Below, in pieces: positions 5,305 through 7,799 of a stretch of 7,799 nt of DNA. Position 1 is the stretch's first letter, and each line of letters begins with the position of its first letter. Position numbers and translations under genes: made by a program. The notes beneath the pieces are model-generated. The model did no database searches. It was given only the letters and a program-made list of their open reading frames with translations, and was not told where the DNA came from. Source of the stretch: an uncultured Planctomycetaceae bacterium (GTDB taxonomy: Bacteria; Planctomycetota; Planctomycetia; Planctomycetales; Planctomycetaceae); NCBI GenBank assembly GCA_903823545.1, contig CAIJTL010000260.1, positions 1 through 7,799 on the forward strand. Reading direction: 5' to 3'.

Positions 5305-7799
5305 TTAACTTTTCTTCTCGGCAGCCTTCGCTTTGGGCGCTGCCGCCGGAGCCTTTGCTGCTCCGCCGAGTTGCTTGATCAACACTTTGTATTTTTCAAC
5401 GCGTTCTGGATCATCAAGATTTGGGCTAAGTGCCAGCGTCCCGTTCAGGATTTGAGCCGCTTGCTTGCTCTTCTCTGGATCTTTCTGGGCCATCAAACAG
5501 ACGGCGGTGTTGTAGACGATCTCGTAGTATTCTTTCGGCTTCTTGGATGCCTTGGGAGTCTTCGGTGCGTTGTCGAGCTTCTTTCGAATTCCAGTCCACC
5601 ACATCGCCGCTTCGTCATATCGCTTTGGGTCTTTCTCAGCGAGCGCTTGCAGGATGTTTCCTTTTTCCATCATCGGCTCAAGCGCGTTGGGCTGTTCTTT
5701 CAGGAGTGCTTCAACCTGTTTGAGGGCCTCTTCGTATTTGCCATCAGCTCGCAACAGGCCGATGAATTGTGAGCGAATACGAATCATCGCCTTAGCCGCT
5801 TGCTTGGCGAAGGCAGGGTCAGCGGCCGCTCGATCGAGGATCGCTTGGAATTGCTCGCGAGATTTGTCGCTGCGACCGAGTTCCGAATCGTTTTCGGCCA
5901 AGAAGACCATCCCGGCGAGATCAAAGTTCTTGCGTTTGCTCATTTCATCAACCAGCTTGATCATCGCCTCGCGGCCAGCGGTCTGAGCGAGCTTCGCGTT
6001 ATTGATACGGCCTTCGTCTTTGCTTTCGTTGGCGGCAAATAATTCCCCTTCGGTCCGCTTCCAATCGTTTCGAATGATGCGGGCGTACTGCATCAACACG
6101 CCGTTGACCTGCGGGTGGTCTTCACCGTTCGCCAGCAGAAGCAGTCCAACTTCGATCGCTTTGGCTGAATCGTTCAGGGCCGAGTAAGTCTGCAATGCGG
6201 CGATCAAGATGCGGAGCGACCCTTTATCAAGTGGGCCAGCCGGCTTCGCCTTCAGGTCATCGACGAGCGGCTGCAGCAGAGGCAACGCCTCAGCGGGCTT
6301 CTCTTCTTCCAGACGAATTTCCGCAAGCAGTAATCGGGTCTCATGGATCGTCTGCTGCATCTGTGGCGAACCGGCTGTCTTGCTTTTCACAGCGGCATCT
6401 AGGCTTTTCGTCAACAAGTCGATTGCCTGTGTGCGATGAGCTTGCGTGGCGTCGGCCTTCCCTGTGTCCCCCTTCTTTTTGCCGTCAATGTACTGCAACC
6501 AATGAGTCTGTCCCGATAGCTGCAACGCTGCCGGATATCGCTCAGAGATAGTGTTGACGGTCATGAAGACTTTGATTGCCTCGTCAGGACCACCTTGCAG
6601 CAGCTTGAGCTTACCACGCGCAATTCGCGCATCGTCCGCTTCTGCATGTTGCGGGAATTTTTGGAGCAGGAACTCAGACGCCTCGTTGATTTTTTCCAGC
6701 GCGGCGTTGTCCCGCGTCTGACCGTACAAAGACATCGCGGTGCTCACTGCGAGTGCGGCGGCAGCGGGAGCCTTGGCGAACGTTGGATTTTCTTTCGCCA
6801 ATGTCAGAGCGGTCGTGTAAGCCTCGGGGGCCTTGCCGACATAGAGTTGCGTATAAGCCAACATAAACCGCGTGCCGAGGACGCGATCTTTGTCTTTGAC
6901 GTCGGCGCTCAATTCGATCGCTTTTGTGTACGCCTTCTCGGCCTCGGTCCAATTTGTTTTTGCGTCAGCGGGAGTCGTCGCCTCGCCAGCCGCTTTGGCT
7001 GCCGCATCACCGACAGCGATGGCGTCCTCAAACGTGTTCAATTCCGTATTGCCGCCCCCTTGAAAGCGGAGCAACAGAATTGCTTCTTTTTGAAATTCAC
7101 TCGGAGTTGCCGCGAGTTCGCCGAGTCGTTTTTTGGCATCCTTGACCGCGTCTTCCGCGTCGGCACCCTTCGCCGTCTTTGCGTATTCGAGCAGCCCCTT
7201 TGCCAGTTCGAGCTTGATTCCTTGGTATCCGGACGTCTTTTTCTTGGCTTCGTTTTGGCTAAGCCACAGTTTCGCATCGTCGATCAGCTTGTCGTACTGT
7301 TTCATTCGGCCAAGCAGCATCAAACGATACCGGTTGACCTCGTTGAACATCGCGACCCATTGAGCTTCGGTCTTGAGATTAACGTTTTTATCCGGGCTGG
7401 CGGACATCACTTCGTCGTAGATGTCCATCGCAGTGACGAGGTCTTCCATTTCCTCGCGCGATCGGCCTTCCCACATATGTGCGTAAACGCCGGAACGCCC
7501 TGATCGGTTTTCTTGATAGATGCCGTCGAAGCCTTTGGCAGCCTTGAGCAAGAAGTCTTTGCGTTTCGGATCTTTCGGCTCGGGGTAACTCAAGCCGATG
7601 TTGTAGTCGACGGTCGCCACTTTGAAGCGGGCGTCGTACCACATGTTGGTTGCTTCAGCGGCGGCACGAGCGGCTCGCTTGCTCAATGTTTTCTTCTTGC
7701 CGGTATTTTCCGCGCGTACTTCATCGACACGAACTTTGAACATCTCTGACGCTTTGACGAACTTCGGTCGAGCTTCTTCCAGAAGTTTGCGAGCTTCCG
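5305..7799 (-). CDS. Large TPR-repeat protein (N-terminus cut by window edge)
   Basis: The frame is open to the right edge: 18 residues upstream of the first internal ATG (7743) read EARKLLEEARPKFVKASE, clearly in the same helical style, so the true start is outside. The 830 visible residues are nearly all amphipathic helix pairs. TPR-like units, counted from ATG 7743, include AYTQLYVGKAPEAYTTAL (296-313), ARGKLKLLQGGPDEAIKVF (375-393), LLAEIRLEEEKPAEALPLL (472-490) and GLLRADGKYEEALKQVEAL (662-680). The last 20 residues are an Ala/Lys/Pro-rich tail ending AAEKKS. TPR arrays bind proteins; no enzymatic domain is visible. Without the N-terminus its location is unknown, though large secreted or envelope TPR proteins are common in planctomycetes. 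As the first visible gene of the run, it could be a scaffold for the downstream envelope proteins, but that is inference. The stop is TAA. Confidence 0.88.
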   Translation of the reverse strand, partial: EARKLLEEARPKFVKASEMFKVRVDEVRAENTGKKKTLSKRAARAAAEATNMWYDARFKVATVDYNIGLSYPEPKDPKRKDFLLKAAKGFDGIYQENRSGRSGVYAHMWEGRSREEMEDLVTAMDIYDEVMSASPDKNVNLKTEAQWVAMFNEVNRYRLMLLGRMKQYDKLIDDAKLWLSQNEAKKKTSGYQGIKLELAKGLLEYAKTAKGADAEDAVKDAKKRLGELAATPSEFQKEAILLLRFQGGGNTELNTFEDAIAVGDAAAKAAGEATTPADAKTNWTEAEKAYTKAIELSADVKDKDRVLGTRFMLAYTQLYVGKAPEAYTTALTLAKENPTFAKAPAAAALAVSTAMSLYGQTRDNAALEKINEASEFLLQKFPQHAEADDARIARGKLKLLQGGPDEAIKVFMTVNTISERYPAALQLSGQTHWLQYIDGKKKGDTGKADATQAHRTQAIDLLTKSLDAAVKSKTAGSPQMQQTIHETRLLLAEIRLEEEKPAEALPLLQPLVDDLKAKPAGPLDKGSLRILIAALQTYSALNDSAKAIEVGLLLLANGEDHPQVNGVLMQYARIIRNDWKRTEGELFAANESKDEGRINNAKLAQTAGREAMIKLVDEMSKRKNFDLAGMVFLAENDSELGRSDKSREQFQAILDRAAADPAFAKQAAKAMIRIRSQFIGLLRADGKYEEALKQVEALLKEQPNALEPMMEKGNILQALAEKDPKRYDEAAMWWTGIRKKLDNAPKTPKASKKPKEYYEIVYNTAVCLMAQKDPEKSKQAAQILNGTLALSPNLDDPERVEKYKVLIKQLGGAAKAPAAAPKAKAAEKKS

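Noticed and set aside
6595..7503. A second 302-codon open frame on the plus strand
   Set aside because: It lies antisense to the TPR gene, whose helical-repeat protein is clearly real. The antisense product shows no family features.
7741..7743. ATG at 7743 as the start of the TPR protein
   Set aside because: The frame stays open to the window edge and the upstream residues continue the same helical, charged style, so this Met is internal.

Overview
The window is almost entirely coding, and all five recognisable genes lie on the minus strand, so transcription runs from high to low coordinates. Gene content suggests a planctomycete: a very large TPR protein, redoxin-family exported proteins and FtsX-type permeases packed head to tail, plus a REP-like palindrome of a kind I associate with planctomycete intergenic regions. 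There is no rRNA or other phylogenetic marker, so this assignment is an inference.

Layout in transcription order: (1) a large TPR-repeat protein, cut by the right edge (7799-5305); (2) an exported redoxin of the CNHCP type (5289-4651); (3) a thioredoxin-fold lipoprotein of the TlpA/ResA type with a WCGPC active site (3979-4623, start corrected from an upstream TTG to an ATG with a good Shine-Dalgarno); (4) a 514-residue MacB/FtsX-type ABC permease (3960-2416); (5) a second permease with two FtsX modules (2307 to the left edge), open for 769 codons and lacking only its extreme C-terminus. Gaps between genes 1-4 are 15, 27 and 18 bases, which fits one operon. The only larger gap (108 bases, between the permeases) is mostly a near-perfect 23-bp inverted repeat.

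How they may work together: the two redoxins would act on the outer face of the inner membrane, one probably lipid-anchored. The two permeases resemble the non-canonical ABC systems that move lipoproteins or other envelope substrates, or transmit mechanical force, rather than pumping small molecules through a channel. The ATP-binding subunit they need is not in the window and is expected beyond position 1 or elsewhere. No direct evidence links redox and transport functions beyond gene order. I found no RNA genes, CRISPR arrays, insertion sequences, phage genes or convincing promoters or terminators. Most of the window looks like ordinary chromosomal sequence; the palindrome, the odd permease insertion and the redoxin-permease operon deserve the closest look.
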